A stretch of DNA of 64,000 nt from Brotaphodocola faecis. GTDB lineage: Bacteria; Bacillota; Clostridia; Lachnospirales; Lachnospiraceae. Positions 26,532 to 35,133 of the stretch are shown here, piece by piece. The notes below the pieces were generated by a model. It saw only the letters and a list, made by a program, of their open reading frames with translations, was not told the DNA's origin and searched no databases. A program made the position numbers and the translations under genes. Where the stretch lies: positions 1 through 64,000 of the forward strand of contig NZ_JBBMFJ010000010.1 of NCBI RefSeq assembly GCF_040096075.1, read 5' to 3'. Numbering within the stretch: position 1 is the first letter of the stretch; the number at the start of each line of letters is the position of its first letter.

Positions 26532-26560
26532 ATTATCTCATTGTGTGAAGAAAAAGTCAA
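26532..26560 (-). promoter_or_regulatory. Promoter of pckA
   Basis: TTGACT and GATAAT are separated by 17 bases, about 50 bases before the pckA start. Confidence 0.7.
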
Positions 26561-26655
26561 TATTTGGAAATAAAAAATCCATAACAAAACACTCATATCA
26601 CCCATAAGTTTTGGATTATGTATACAGTGTTTTTTTAAGTTTTCCCTTATGCACA

Positions 26656-26683
26656 AAAAGAGAATCCAAATGGACTCTCTTTT
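26656..26683 (-). terminator. Terminator after the SleB-like gene
   Basis: AAAAGAGAGTCC and GGATTCTCTTTT form a stem with one mismatch and a four-base loop, followed by T-rich sequence on the minus strand. Confidence 0.65.
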
Positions 26684-26768
26684 CGTTTTTCTGCCATACC
26701 AACAGTTTGTCTGACTTTTATCAGATTTTCTGCGTTTTTGATACGGCAGGCCTGTTTTTCCGGTTTCT

Positions 26769-27683
26769 TTATCGAAAGAACTCATGCTTTTCGTGCTGGA
26801 ACAGGTAGGTGAGGTTACGGTCGAACCAGCTGACGTTGCTGGAACGGGACCGGATCCGGTTCATGAAGAACAGCGCGCCCTGGGAATAATCTTCCCCGGC
26901 AAGTGCCCGGTTTACGGCTTCCACCGTCTTCTCCGATACGCTGCAGCTGTTCAGCCGCCCGTCGCTGACCGGGGAAAACTGGGACCGCTGGTACACCACA
27001 TCCGTGATGGTGGACGGAAATTCCGCGTCCCGCACCCGGTTTAAAATGACGTTGGCTACCAGGATTCTTCCCTGCATATCGCAGCCGCCTGCCTCGGCCT
27101 CCACAATGCGCTTTAAGACCTCATAGTCCTGATCGGAAAAAGAAATAACCGATGAGGCCCGGACTGCTTCCGCCGCTGCGTGGCGCCGCTCCTCTTCTGC
27201 TTTTCTCGCCGCTTCCTCTTCGGCCTGTCTGCGGCGTTCTTCCTCGACCCGCGCAATTTCCTGCTCGGTCTCTTCAATGACCGCCTTCTGTTCCTGACGT
27301 ACCGCATTCTGTTCCTGTACATTTCTTGCTATTGTATCGCCCACAAGGAGCTGTCCGCTCCTCAAATTGTCAGGATCTGTAAGACGCAGTTGTATCTTTG
27401 CTTCCGTGAACTGTTGCGTTTCCCCAGATACTTCTTCTGCTGCCTCTTCCGGTGCTTCCGTTTCCGGAACCTCGCCATCGGAGGTCTCAGCGTACGCGGT
27501 CAGGGCATTGTGTCCGCCTGCCGCAAATCCGGCTGATGAAAAAGTCATAACAGCTACCACTGCAGTCCCGGTCATGAGAATGGCCGCGCTGCGGTATAAA
27601 CGCCTGGTCATCTTTACCACCGGGGTGAAGATGTGTTTTACAAGCTGGCACACCGCCTGGAGAAATGAGCAAAATGGATACAT
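26769..27683 (-). CDS. Exported cell-wall hydrolase, SleB/CwlJ-type catalytic domain
   Basis: The 304-residue product has a basic N-terminus and a hydrophobic signal or anchor (AAILMTGTAVVAVMTFSSAG, about residues 33-53), and a charged, Glu/Ala-rich linker that should form a coiled coil (IARVEEERRRQAEEEAARKA). Its C-terminal Hydrolase_2 domain (about 175-304) has the invariant Glu in IVEAEAGG and the motifs GRILVANVILNRV and GALFFMN. This domain cuts peptidoglycan as a lytic transglycosylase in SleB. Without the usual PG-binding domain it may act in vegetative wall turnover rather than germination; I cannot decide from sequence. Confidence 0.82.
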   Translation of the reverse strand: MYPFCSFLQAVCQLVKHIFTPVVKMTRRLYRSAAILMTGTAVVAVMTFSSAGFAAGGHNALTAYAETSDGEVPETEAPEEAAEEVSGETQQFTEAKIQLRLTDPDNLRSGQLLVGDTIARNVQEQNAVRQEQKAVIEETEQEIARVEEERRRQAEEEAARKAEEERRHAAAEAVRASSVISFSDQDYEVLKRIVEAEAGGCDMQGRILVANVILNRVRDAEFPSTITDVVYQRSQFSPVSDGRLNSCSVSEKTVEAVNRALAGEDYSQGALFFMNRIRSRSSNVSWFDRNLTYLFQHEKHEFFR

Positions 27684-27784
27684 ATTGTGCTCCTTTCAAT
27701 TATGTGATTCCCTAAATATGGCATTTTTCTGACTTAAAGTGGGAGTCAAGTCCTGAAATCACTCGTTTTTCTGTGTCAGGCGAT

Positions 27785-27814
27785 ATTATAGTGGGGGACA
27801 AGTGAAACTGTCAA
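27785..27814 (-). promoter_or_regulatory. Strong sigma-A promoter of the SleB-like gene
   Basis: A perfect TTGACA and a perfect TATAAT are separated by 18 bases, about 100 bases before the start codon. The housekeeping-type promoter argues for expression in growing cells rather than only in the spore line. Confidence 0.8.
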
Positions 27815-27978
27815 TAAGTTTTTCACACTTTTGTCATATCTGCCACCCGGAATTTTCAGGATTTTCGCCTTTTCTATAGCTTTGCACAAAGATGCACCGC
27901 CTAAACAGCCATTTTTTTGTTTCATATTTCTTCCGAAGTGTTAAGCAATTATTACATTTTTGTTAATTATACCGTCAT
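27815..27978. other. Intergenic DNA upstream of the SleB-like gene
   Basis: This AT-rich stretch, part of a gene-free gap of about 360 bases, holds no reading frame or repeat that I can support beyond the flanking promoter and terminator. Confidence 0.4.
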
Positions 27979-28011
27979 AAAAAAAGAGTCGAACAAGGTC
28001 GGCTCTTTTTT
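27979..28011 (-). terminator. Terminator after ybaK
   Basis: AAAAAAGAG and CGA pair with TCG and CTCTTTTTT across one mismatch, with a six-base loop, just past the ybaK stop codon. Confidence 0.75.
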
Positions 28012-28041
28012 ATGTAAATCAGTCTTCTGTTTTCATCCTGC

Positions 28042-28530
28042 CTATTCGATGGTCAGGCTGGCATATTCTGCCTCGGTGTAGGCCTTTAAATCTTCCGGAT
28101 TTAAGATGACCTGAGCGCCCCGGATGCCGGCGCTGACCGCAATTTCATCGAATAAAACGGCCGTTTCTTCTATATAAGTGGGGAACTTCTTCTTCATGCC
28201 GATGGGGGAGCAGCCACCGCGGATATATCCGGTGGTGGGGAGAAGCTCCTTCATGGGAAGCATCTCCACTTTCTTGTCTCCCACAGCGCGGGCGACCTTC
28301 TTTAAGTCCAGCTCTTCCGCTACCGGAATGCAGCAGACTAAAAAGCCGCGCTTCTCGCCCTTTAAGACCAGGGTTTTGAAGACGCTGTCCGGGTCCTCGC
28401 CAATCTGGTTGGCTACATGAATGCCAGAGAGGTCGTTCTCGTCCACTTCATACTCCTGGACGCGGTAGGAAATGCCCGCCGCATCCAGAAGACGCATCAC
28501 ATTTGTCTTTTCCTTTTTTTGCTGTTTCAT
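28042..28530 (-). CDS. ybaK: Cys-tRNA(Pro)/Cys-tRNA(Cys) deacylase, YbaK/EbsC family
   Basis: The 162-residue product is a full-length YbaK domain. Visible landmarks are the catalytic-lysine segment FKTLVLKGEKRGFLVCCIP, the GDKKVEML segment, GYIRGGCSPIGMKKKFPTYI and SAGIRGAQVILNPEDL. The family clears Cys from wrongly charged tRNA-Pro. It follows the leuCD-like genes at 70 bases and may share their transcript, with its terminator just downstream. Confidence 0.9.
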   Translation of the reverse strand: MKQQKKEKTNVMRLLDAAGISYRVQEYEVDENDLSGIHVANQIGEDPDSVFKTLVLKGEKRGFLVCCIPVAEELDLKKVARAVGDKKVEMLPMKELLPTTGYIRGGCSPIGMKKKFPTYIEETAVLFDEIAVSAGIRGAQVILNPEDLKAYTEAEYASLTIE

Positions 28531-28600
28531 TGTTTCTCCTGCAACGGGACAGCCGCAAGCCGTTTTCGGAATTTGCGGCAGTCTCTGATTATATCAATTT

Positions 28601-29845
28601 TCAGACCGGGCTTACGATCTTACCAGCCACAGCGCAGGCTGCGGCGGTTCTCGGGGAAGCTAGGTAAATTTCTACTTTGGAGGTTCCCATGCGGCCCAGG
28701 AAGTTGCGGTTGTTGGTGGCTACCACGCGCTCGCCGTCGCTTAAGATTCCACCGGTACGTCCACAGCAGAGTCCGCAGCCCGGGTGGGTTACGATGGCGC
28801 CTGCCTCTATTAAGGTCTTAATGGCACCGCAGGCTGCTGCCTCCTGGTATACCTTGCGGCTGGCCGGGGTGACAATGAGTTTCACATACGGAGCCACGCT
28901 CTTGCCCTTTAAGACTTCGGCTGCTGCCTGTAAGTCCTCCAGACGGCCGTTGGTACAGGAACCAATGAATACCTGATCAATGACCGTGCCTTCCAGCTCG
29001 CTGACGTTGCGAATCTTATCCACCTGGGACGGGCATGCCATAACCGGCACGAAGTCCTCTGCCTTGTAATGGAGTTCTTTTAAGTATACCGCGTCTGCGT
29101 CGCCCACCAGGCTCTTCTGGAAATCATCCAGCCTGATCTCGCAGTACTCTTCCGTCTTTTCATCCGGGGTAAAGAGCGCGCACTTGGCACCGGCCTCGAT
29201 GGCCATGTTAGCCATGGTGGTGCGGCTGGCAATGCTCATGTTCTTCACGGCAGAGCCGGTAAACTCCAGGGCACGGTAGGTAGCGCCGTCCGCGCCAAGG
29301 TCACCGATGAGGCGCAGGATCACGTCTTTGGACATGACATTAGCCGGAAGCTCGCCGTCAATGACCACTTTGATGGTCTCCGGCACTTTCACCCAGAGGG
29401 TTCCGGTTCCGAGAATGGAGGCCATCTCGGTGTAACCAATTCCGGTGGAGAACGCGCCCACGCAGCCGTAGGTGGTGGTGTGGCTGTCGGTACCAAATAC
29501 GACATGGCCCGGTTTTACATAGCCTGCCTCGGTCATAAGCTGATGGCAGATGCCGTCGCTCCGGTGAATGTTTTTGATGCTGTACCGCTCCACGAAGGCA
29601 TCGCCCACACGGAAATGACGGGTGTCGTCCTGCTGGCTGGCCGGAACCAGATGGTCATAGATCAGAACCACCTTATCCGGATCCCATACCTTTGCAAAGC
29701 CCATCTCATGGAACTTGTCCACAATGAACGGAATCATGATATCGTCTAACATGACACGGTCTACGTTTACGGTCACGATATCGCCCGGCTTCACGTTCTT
29801 GCCGGTATTATGTGATAAAATCTTTTCGATGATTGTCTGTCCCAT
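28601..29845 (-). CDS. Aconitase-superfamily large subunit, LeuC-like (second pair)
   Basis: The 414-residue protein has the three [4Fe-4S] cysteines in GSCTNGR and CGLCCG and the substrate-loop segment VFGTDSHTTTYG. It is a two-subunit hydro-lyase of the isopropylmalate isomerase / homoaconitase / 2,3-dimethylmalate dehydratase group. Because the next genes upstream encode a second, distinct LeuCD pair, this copy may act on another substrate, such as citramalate/citraconate or dimethylmalate; I cannot choose. It starts after GGAGG and follows its own small subunit by nine bases. Confidence 0.75.
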   Translation of the reverse strand: MGQTIIEKILSHNTGKNVKPGDIVTVNVDRVMLDDIMIPFIVDKFHEMGFAKVWDPDKVVLIYDHLVPASQQDDTRHFRVGDAFVERYSIKNIHRSDGICHQLMTEAGYVKPGHVVFGTDSHTTTYGCVGAFSTGIGYTEMASILGTGTLWVKVPETIKVVIDGELPANVMSKDVILRLIGDLGADGATYRALEFTGSAVKNMSIASRTTMANMAIEAGAKCALFTPDEKTEEYCEIRLDDFQKSLVGDADAVYLKELHYKAEDFVPVMACPSQVDKIRNVSELEGTVIDQVFIGSCTNGRLEDLQAAAEVLKGKSVAPYVKLIVTPASRKVYQEAAACGAIKTLIEAGAIVTHPGCGLCCGRTGGILSDGERVVATNNRNFLGRMGTSKVEIYLASPRTAAACAVAGKIVSPV

Positions 29846-29854
29846 GGTAACCTC

Positions 29855-30346
29855 CTAATCTAATCCGTTGCGCTTGCGCATGGCTTTGACCAGGCCGCCG
29901 GCCTCGATGATCTCCATCAGGTTCTCCGGCAGGGAAGCGATCAGGTATTTCTTTCCGTTGTAGTCTACATCCTCGTTCACCGTCACGGTGATGGTATCAC
30001 CCTCTTTTACCACGTCATGAAGCTCCGGCTGCTCCAGTAAAAGCAGTCCGTTGTTCAGCGCGTTGCGGTAGAAAATGCGGGCAAAGGATTTGGCAATAAT
30101 GCAGGGGATGCCCAGCGCCTTGATGACCTCCGGTGCCTGCTCTCTGGAAGAGCCGCAGCCGAAGTTCTTGCCTGCTACAATGATATCTCCCGGCTGAATC
30201 TGGCCCGCAAGCTCCGGGCGCAGCGGGAAGAAGCCGTACTGTTTCATATCTTCAATGGTCTTTAAGGCCAGGTACTCGGTGGGAATGATGATATCGGTGT
30301 CGATGTCATCGCCCAGAACCCAGACCTTTCCGGTATACTGTGCCAT
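29855..30346 (-). CDS. Aconitase-superfamily small subunit, LeuD-like (second pair)
   Basis: The 163-residue swivelling domain has DDIDTDIIIPTEYLAL, NFGCGSSREQAPEV and KSFARIFYRNALNNG, all typical of LeuD-type small subunits. The loop after the Tyr (YLAL) is the region that sets substrate choice in archaeal homologues, and it differs from the YLLL of the other copy in this cluster. It pairs with the large subunit directly downstream. Confidence 0.78.
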   Translation of the reverse strand: MAQYTGKVWVLGDDIDTDIIIPTEYLALKTIEDMKQYGFFPLRPELAGQIQPGDIIVAGKNFGCGSSREQAPEVIKALGIPCIIAKSFARIFYRNALNNGLLLLEQPELHDVVKEGDTITVTVNEDVDYNGKKYLIASLPENLMEIIEAGGLVKAMRKRNGLD

Positions 30347-30384
30347 AATGATAACCTCGTATTTCCTAATATAATATATTTTTC

Positions 30385-31635
30385 CTACAGCATGTCTGCG
30401 GTGCAGATCTCACCCTTTACGGCGGAGGCCGCTACGGTTGCCGCGGAGCCTAAGTAAACCTTGGAGCTCGGATGTCCGGCACGTCCCTTAAAGTTTCTTG
30501 TACCGGTGCTGATGAGCACCTCATTCTCGCCAATGACGCCCTGGCAGCTGCCCCAGCAGACGCTGCAGTTCGGGTTCATGACAATGGCGCCGCTCTCCAT
30601 GAAAATCTGGATGAGGCCTTCGTCCAGTGCCTGTAAGTAAACCTCGCGGCTGGCCGGAACCACCAGGAAACGCACATGGTCAGAAATCTTCTTTCCTTTT
30701 ACAATGGCTGCGCCCACACGCAGGTCGTCAATACGGCCGTTGTTGCAGGAGCCAAGGAATGCCTCGTCGATGCGGACACCACAGACCTCCTTAGCCGGAA
30801 CTACATCATCTACAAAATCCGGGCGTGCTGCCACCGGCTGGATCTTGGATAAGTCAAAGGTGTACTCTCTTGCGTAAACTGCGTCGGCATCACTCTTGAA
30901 TACCGCCTTCGGCTCACGGCCTCTTGCCTTTAAGTATTCCAGCGCGATCTCATCTGCCTCAAAGATAGCGGTCTTGGCGCCTGCCTCTACCGCCAGATTG
31001 CACAGAACCATACGGTCATTGACGCTTAAGGTTTTTGCTCCGTCACCAGTGAACTCCATGACCTGATAATTCACACCGTTGGCACCAATCTGGCCGATGA
31101 TGGTGAGCATTAAGTCTCTCGGATATACGCCCTCCGGCAGCTTGCCGGTCAGGTTGAATTTTACGGTCTCCGGAACTAATACCCAGGAGGTTCCGGTTAC
31201 CATGCCGTAGAGCAGGTCGGTACAGCCGACGCCGGTACCGAAGGCGCCCAGCGCGCCGTAGGTGCAGGTATGGCTGTCCGCGCCAAAGATCAGTTCGCCC
31301 GGGCAGACATAGTTTTCCATCATGATCTGATGGCACACGCCTTTGCCTTCCCAGAAATCGATGTTATTTTCTCTTGCGAAGTCGCGCATCTTCTTCTGGG
31401 ACGCAGCAGTCTTCGGGCTGTCCGCCGGTACGTTGTGATCCACGATGAAGACCATCTTCTTCGGATCTGCAATGTGCGGATGCTTTAATTTGTTGTTGTA
31501 CATGTCGACGGTCAGATGGGTGGTTCCGTCGTTGCTCATCATGCGGTCTAAGGTTACGGTATGGATATCTCCTGCCTTTACCTCCGGCACACCGGCTGCA
31601 AGGGCAATGATCTTTTCAGCGATTGTCATTCCCAT
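30385..31635 (-). CDS. leuC: 3-isopropylmalate dehydratase large subunit
   Basis: The 416-residue protein has iron-sulfur cysteines in GSCNNGR and CSVCWGSC and the LIFGADSHTCTYGALGAFGTGVG segment. It resembles the shorter, archaeal-type LeuC (about 420 residues) rather than the 466-residue enterobacterial form. With LeuD it converts 2- to 3-isopropylmalate in leucine synthesis. It starts two bases after leuD with GAGGAAG upstream. Assigning this pair rather than the other one to leucine rests on its being first behind the LysR-linked promoter. Confidence 0.82.
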   Translation of the reverse strand: MGMTIAEKIIALAAGVPEVKAGDIHTVTLDRMMSNDGTTHLTVDMYNNKLKHPHIADPKKMVFIVDHNVPADSPKTAASQKKMRDFARENNIDFWEGKGVCHQIMMENYVCPGELIFGADSHTCTYGALGAFGTGVGCTDLLYGMVTGTSWVLVPETVKFNLTGKLPEGVYPRDLMLTIIGQIGANGVNYQVMEFTGDGAKTLSVNDRMVLCNLAVEAGAKTAIFEADEIALEYLKARGREPKAVFKSDADAVYAREYTFDLSKIQPVAARPDFVDDVVPAKEVCGVRIDEAFLGSCNNGRIDDLRVGAAIVKGKKISDHVRFLVVPASREVYLQALDEGLIQIFMESGAIVMNPNCSVCWGSCQGVIGENEVLISTGTRNFKGRAGHPSSKVYLGSAATVAASAVKGEICTADML

Positions 31636-31637
31636 GA

Positions 31638-32120
31638 TTATGCTTCCTCCTTGTTCAGTGATGCGATGAGTCCGCCCTGGCTTAAGATCTGCTGCATGTA
31701 AGCCGGCAGCCTGGTGCAGGAATAGGTCTTTCCGTTTGCCTTTGCAACACCCTCGGTAAGGGAGAGGTCCATCTCATCTCCGGTGTTGACTGCGTCCGGC
31801 AGGTCCTTGCAGACAATAACCGGAAGGCCGATGTTGATGGCATTGCGGTAAAAGATGCGGGCAAAGGATTTGGCAACCACAGCCTGAACGCCCAGTGCCT
31901 TTAAGACGCTCGGCGCCTGCTCTCTGGAAGATCCGCAGCCGAAGTTTTCGCCGCCTACAACATAATCACCCGGTTTTACTTTTTTCGGGAAATCCGGGTC
32001 CAAAGACTCAAATGTATGGTCCTTCATCTCATCGATGGTAGGAAGTAACAGATACTGGGATGCGATAATCTGATCCGTATCCAGGTCATTGTGAAATTTG
32101 AAAATTTTTCCGACTGACAT
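31638..32120 (-). CDS. leuD: 3-isopropylmalate dehydratase small subunit
   Basis: The 160-residue product starts MSVGKIFKFHNDLDTDQIIA and has NFGCGSSREQAPSVL and AKSFARIFYRNAINIG. The ATG follows AGGAGG at six bases; the longer frame that begins 72 bases upstream has no ribosome site. It is the first gene of the leftward operon. Confidence 0.85.
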   Translation of the reverse strand: MSVGKIFKFHNDLDTDQIIASQYLLLPTIDEMKDHTFESLDPDFPKKVKPGDYVVGGENFGCGSSREQAPSVLKALGVQAVVAKSFARIFYRNAINIGLPVIVCKDLPDAVNTGDEMDLSLTEGVAKANGKTYSCTRLPAYMQQILSQGGLIASLNKEEA

Positions 32121-32205
32121 AATGTCCTCCTGACAATTCTTTTTCTTGCCGCATGCGGTCATGACTGCTTTCCAGTTTTCGCATGCTGCCATTTTTTGTC
32201 GCTTA

Positions 32206-32239
32206 TTGAATTATATCATCACTACTGGTATAATGACAA
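32206..32239. promoter_or_regulatory. Face-to-face overlapping promoters of leuDC and the LysR gene
   Basis: On the plus strand TTGAAT, 17 bases and TATAAT drive the LysR gene. On the minus strand TTGTCA, 18 bases and TATAAT drive leuD. The -35 of each overlaps the -10 of the other within this segment, so two polymerases cannot occupy it together. An imperfect palindrome around CATATG lies just to the right (ATACTCATATGTAT) and is a candidate LysR contact. Confidence 0.7.
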
Positions 32240-32303
32240 TAGATAATACTCATATGTATCATAACACTTGGTTATAAAATTTGATTGGGGGATCAGAACT
32301 TAC

Positions 32304-33206
32304 ATGGATCAGAACTTATCACAGTATCGTATCTTCTACGCCGTGGCCAAGGCCGGTAACATTTCCCGGGCCGCCAAGGAGCTCTACATCAGCCAGCCCG
32401 CCATCAGCAAATCCATCAGCAAGCTGGAGGACAGCTTAAACACTGTGCTTTTCACCCGCAACTCCCGCGGCGTGCAGCTCACCGATGAGGGGCAGGTGCT
32501 TTTTGAACACACCCGGGACGCCTTTGAGGAACTGGCCAAAGGCGAGCAGGAACTAAAGCGCATCCGGGAATTCAATATGGGCCACATCCGCATCGGCGTC
32601 AGCAACACCCTCTGCCGGTTCATCATGGTTAAATACCTGAAGGGATTTATTGAGCAGTATCCCCATATCAAGATCACCATCGAAAGCCAGCCCACCACCC
32701 AGACTCTCTCCATGCTGGAGCAGCAGCGCATTGACATTGGCCTGGTAGTGGAACAGAAATCTGCCAAAAATATGGACTTCATCCCGGTCATGGACATCGA
32801 AGACATCTTCGTGGCAACCCCGAGTTATCTGGAAAACTTAAGGCTGCGGGAGGGCGCCGACACCGATGTATTCCAGAGCGGCAACCTGATGCTGCTGGAC
32901 AAAAGCAACATCACCCGACACTACATCGACGACTACATGGCTGTCAATGAGATTGTAGCCAATAACCTCCTGGAGGTCACCACCATGGACCTGCTCATTG
33001 AGTTTGCCCGCATTGGCCTGGGCATCGGCTGTGTCATCAAGGAATTTGTCAAGGAAGATCTGGATTCCGGGCGCCTGGTACAACTCAAACTGGATACACC
33101 GATCCACAAGCGCACGGTAGGATTTTTATGGCAGAACAGACGCACCTCCAAGGCGCTGGATACTTTCATCCGGTTCTGCAGGGAGCAGGACAGCCGGAAT
33201 CTGTGA
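32304..33206 (+). CDS. LysR-family transcriptional regulator
   Basis: The 300-residue product has an N-terminal winged helix (YAVAKAGNISRAAKELYISQPAISKSISKLE) and a two-lobed effector domain (about residues 90-295). It is divergent from leuDC with shared promoter DNA, the usual place for a LysR regulator of the neighbouring operon. The effector is probably an intermediate of branched-chain synthesis (inference). I start at MDQNLSQYR, where the helix-turn-helix begins at family spacing; an ATG-like start 36 bases earlier lacks a ribosome site. Confidence 0.88.
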   Translation: MDQNLSQYRIFYAVAKAGNISRAAKELYISQPAISKSISKLEDSLNTVLFTRNSRGVQLTDEGQVLFEHTRDAFEELAKGEQELKRIREFNMGHIRIGVSNTLCRFIMVKYLKGFIEQYPHIKITIESQPTTQTLSMLEQQRIDIGLVVEQKSAKNMDFIPVMDIEDIFVATPSYLENLRLREGADTDVFQSGNLMLLDKSNITRHYIDDYMAVNEIVANNLLEVTTMDLLIEFARIGLGIGCVIKEFVKEDLDSGRLVQLKLDTPIHKRTVGFLWQNRRTSKALDTFIRFCREQDSRNL

Positions 33207-33258
33207 TCTGGCTAAGACAGCCGATACATCTGCAGCTCACTAGTACTAGTTTCACCGC

Positions 33259-33296
33259 AAAAAAGGGCTTCCGCACTCATGTACGGAAACCCTTTT
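33259..33296. terminator. Bidirectional terminator between the LysR gene and ilvC
   Basis: AAAAGGG and TTCCG pair with CGGAA and CCCTTTT across one mismatch. The stem has T-rich flanks on both strands and lies between convergent genes. Confidence 0.8.
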
Positions 33297-33318
33297 ATTA
33301 TGCCTCGAAAGATTCGAA

Positions 33319-34338
33319 TTAGTTGTTGATGAGCTTGCCGCTCTCGTCGTTCCAGCTGTACAGCTTACGGATCTCTGCGCCGACTTTCTCAGACGGATGC
33401 TCGGAAGCAAGCTTTCTCATAGCCTTGAAGTGAACCTGACGGCCTGCCGGGCTCATATCAAGCAGGAACTCTTTTGCGAAGGTACCATCCTGGATATCGG
33501 AAAGGATCTTCTTCATAGCCTTCTTGGTATCCTCGGTGATGATCTTCGGTCCGGTGATGTAATCACCGTACTCAGCAGTGTTGGAGATGGAGTATCTCAT
33601 GCCTGCGAAACCAGACTGGTAGATCAGGTCAACGATCAGCTTCATCTCGTGGATGCACTCGAAGTAAGCATTTCTCGGATCGTATCCAGCCTCAACCAGG
33701 GTCTCGAAACCAGCCTGCATCAGAGCGCAAACGCCGCCGCAAAGAACAGCCTGCTCACCGAAGAGGTCAGTCTCAGTCTCGGTACGGAAGGTGGTCTCCA
33801 GAAGGCCTGCTCTTGCGCCGCCGATACCAAGGCCGTATGCCAGAGCTTTCTCCAGAGCCTTACCGGTGTAATCCTGCTCTACAGCTACCAGACACGGAGT
33901 ACCCTTGCCCTCCTGGTACTCGGAACGAACGGTGTGGCCCGGTGCCTTCGGAGCGATCATGGTAACATCTACGTTTGCCGGCGGTTTGATGCAGCCGAAA
34001 TGAATGTTGAAGCCGTGAGCGAACATTAACATATTGCCCTCTTCCAGGTTCGGCTCGATATCTTTCTTGTACATATCAGCCTGCAGCTCATCGTTGATCA
34101 GGATCATGATGATGTCTGCTTTCTTTGCAGCCTCTGCTGCGGTATATACTTTAAAGCCCTGTTCCTCAGCCTTTGCCCAGGACTTGCTGCCCTCGTACAG
34201 ACCGATGATCACGTCACAACCGGACTCCTTTAAGTTTAATGCATGCGCATGTCCCTGGCTGCCGTAGCCAATGATAGCGATGGTCTTTCCGTCCAGTAAG
34301 GACAGGTTACAGTCTTCCTGATAATAAATCTTTGCCAT
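33319..34338 (-). CDS. ilvC: Ketol-acid reductoisomerase
   Basis: The 339-residue class I enzyme has the Rossmann motif IAIIGYGSQGHAHALNLKESG, the APKAPGHTVRSEY segment and the metal site residues in EQAVLCGG and E(C)IHEMKLI. It converts acetolactate to dihydroxyisovalerate with NADPH in valine and leucine synthesis. I start at MAKIYYQED, nine bases after GAGGAGG; the upstream ATG includes the ribosome site. It is downstream of ilvN, probably on the same transcript. Confidence 0.95.
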   Translation of the reverse strand: MAKIYYQEDCNLSLLDGKTIAIIGYGSQGHAHALNLKESGCDVIIGLYEGSKSWAKAEEQGFKVYTAAEAAKKADIIMILINDELQADMYKKDIEPNLEEGNMLMFAHGFNIHFGCIKPPANVDVTMIAPKAPGHTVRSEYQEGKGTPCLVAVEQDYTGKALEKALAYGLGIGGARAGLLETTFRTETETDLFGEQAVLCGGVCALMQAGFETLVEAGYDPRNAYFECIHEMKLIVDLIYQSGFAGMRYSISNTAEYGDYITGPKIITEDTKKAMKKILSDIQDGTFAKEFLLDMSPAGRQVHFKAMRKLASEHPSEKVGAEIRKLYSWNDESGKLINN

Positions 34339-34480
34339 CTTCTTTTCCTCCTCAAGAATCTTTAGATTCATAGTTGTGTGGTAACCGGAAATCCCGGCTG
34401 CCTGTATGCTTCATGCGCCAGTGTGTTTCGACGACTCTCTGTCCGCCACTGAAAGGCCTGACGCTTAAAGTCCTTATGTA

Positions 34481-34981
34481 TTACGGAAGATACCGTACGT
34501 CGTCAGAGCCGCGGGATAAGCCGGTGAGTCCGGTTCTTGCAAGCTCCAGGATCTCGTAGTCTTCCAGCAGATTGATCAGCGCGTCAAGCTTTGACTGGTC
34601 GCCGGTCAGCATGACGGTCAGGGAATCCTTGCCTACATCCACGATGGTCGCGCGGAAAATGTCGGAAATGGCACTGACTGCCTGACGCTGGCTCGCGTTG
34701 GCCCGTACCTTTACCATGATCAGCTCCCGGTAAACGGAATGGCTCGGTTTTAATTCCTTGATGTCGCGGACATCCTCCAGTTTGCGGAGCTGCTTCTCAA
34801 TCTGCTCTAAGATATTCTGATCGCCAAAGGCAACTACGGTCATTCTGGAATACCGCTCATCTGCAGTGACACCAACGGTCAGACTCTCGATGTTGTAGCC
34901 ACGGCGGCTGAATAAGCCAGCAACACGGCTCAGTACACCTGATGTGTTGTCCACTAACAATGATAACACGATTCTATCCAT
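34481..34981 (-). CDS. ilvN: Acetolactate synthase regulatory subunit
   Basis: The 166-residue product has an N-terminal ACT domain (VLSLLVDNTSGVLSRVAGLFSRRGYNIESL) and the C-terminal ALS_ss_C domain. It gives valine feedback control to acetolactate synthase. The catalytic subunit is not in this window, so it must lie elsewhere. The ATG follows GGGAG at seven bases. Confidence 0.92.
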   Translation of the reverse strand: MDRIVLSLLVDNTSGVLSRVAGLFSRRGYNIESLTVGVTADERYSRMTVVAFGDQNILEQIEKQLRKLEDVRDIKELKPSHSVYRELIMVKVRANASQRQAVSAISDIFRATIVDVGKDSLTVMLTGDQSKLDALINLLEDYEILELARTGLTGLSRGSDDVRYLP

Positions 34982-35011
34982 AAGTGTTCTCCCTTCTGTC
35001 ACGTTCTCTTT

Positions 35012-35040
35012 ATGATAACAATCCTGTTACTATTTGTCAA
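35012..35040 (-). promoter_or_regulatory. Promoter of ilvN-ilvC
   Basis: A perfect TTGACA and TATCAT are separated by 17 bases, about 30 bases before ilvN. There is no room for a T-box or attenuator leader. Confidence 0.75.
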
Positions 35041-35047
35041 CTATATA

Positions 35048-35070
35048 AAAGGAATGTGTACTATTCCTTT
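35048..35070 (-). terminator. Probable terminator after the FMN dehydrogenase gene
   Basis: AAAGGAAT and ATTCCTTT form an eight-base stem with a seven-base loop, followed on the minus strand by TTATATAG, a modest U-tract. Confidence 0.5.
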
Positions 35071-35133
35071 CAGTTATGATGCACCTTGTTTTCTTTCCAA
35101 AAACGGGCAAATGTCCGTACTAAGAAGACAGTG

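Noticed and set aside
26480..26768. Small ORF in the pckA upstream region
   Set aside because: The frame has no ribosome site and overlaps the pckA promoter and the terminator of the neighbouring gene.
34339..34480. Gap between ilvN and ilvC considered as a T-box leader or tRNA
   Set aside because: No T-box sequence, specifier loop, terminator pair or cloverleaf could be found; only a small GC hairpin is present.
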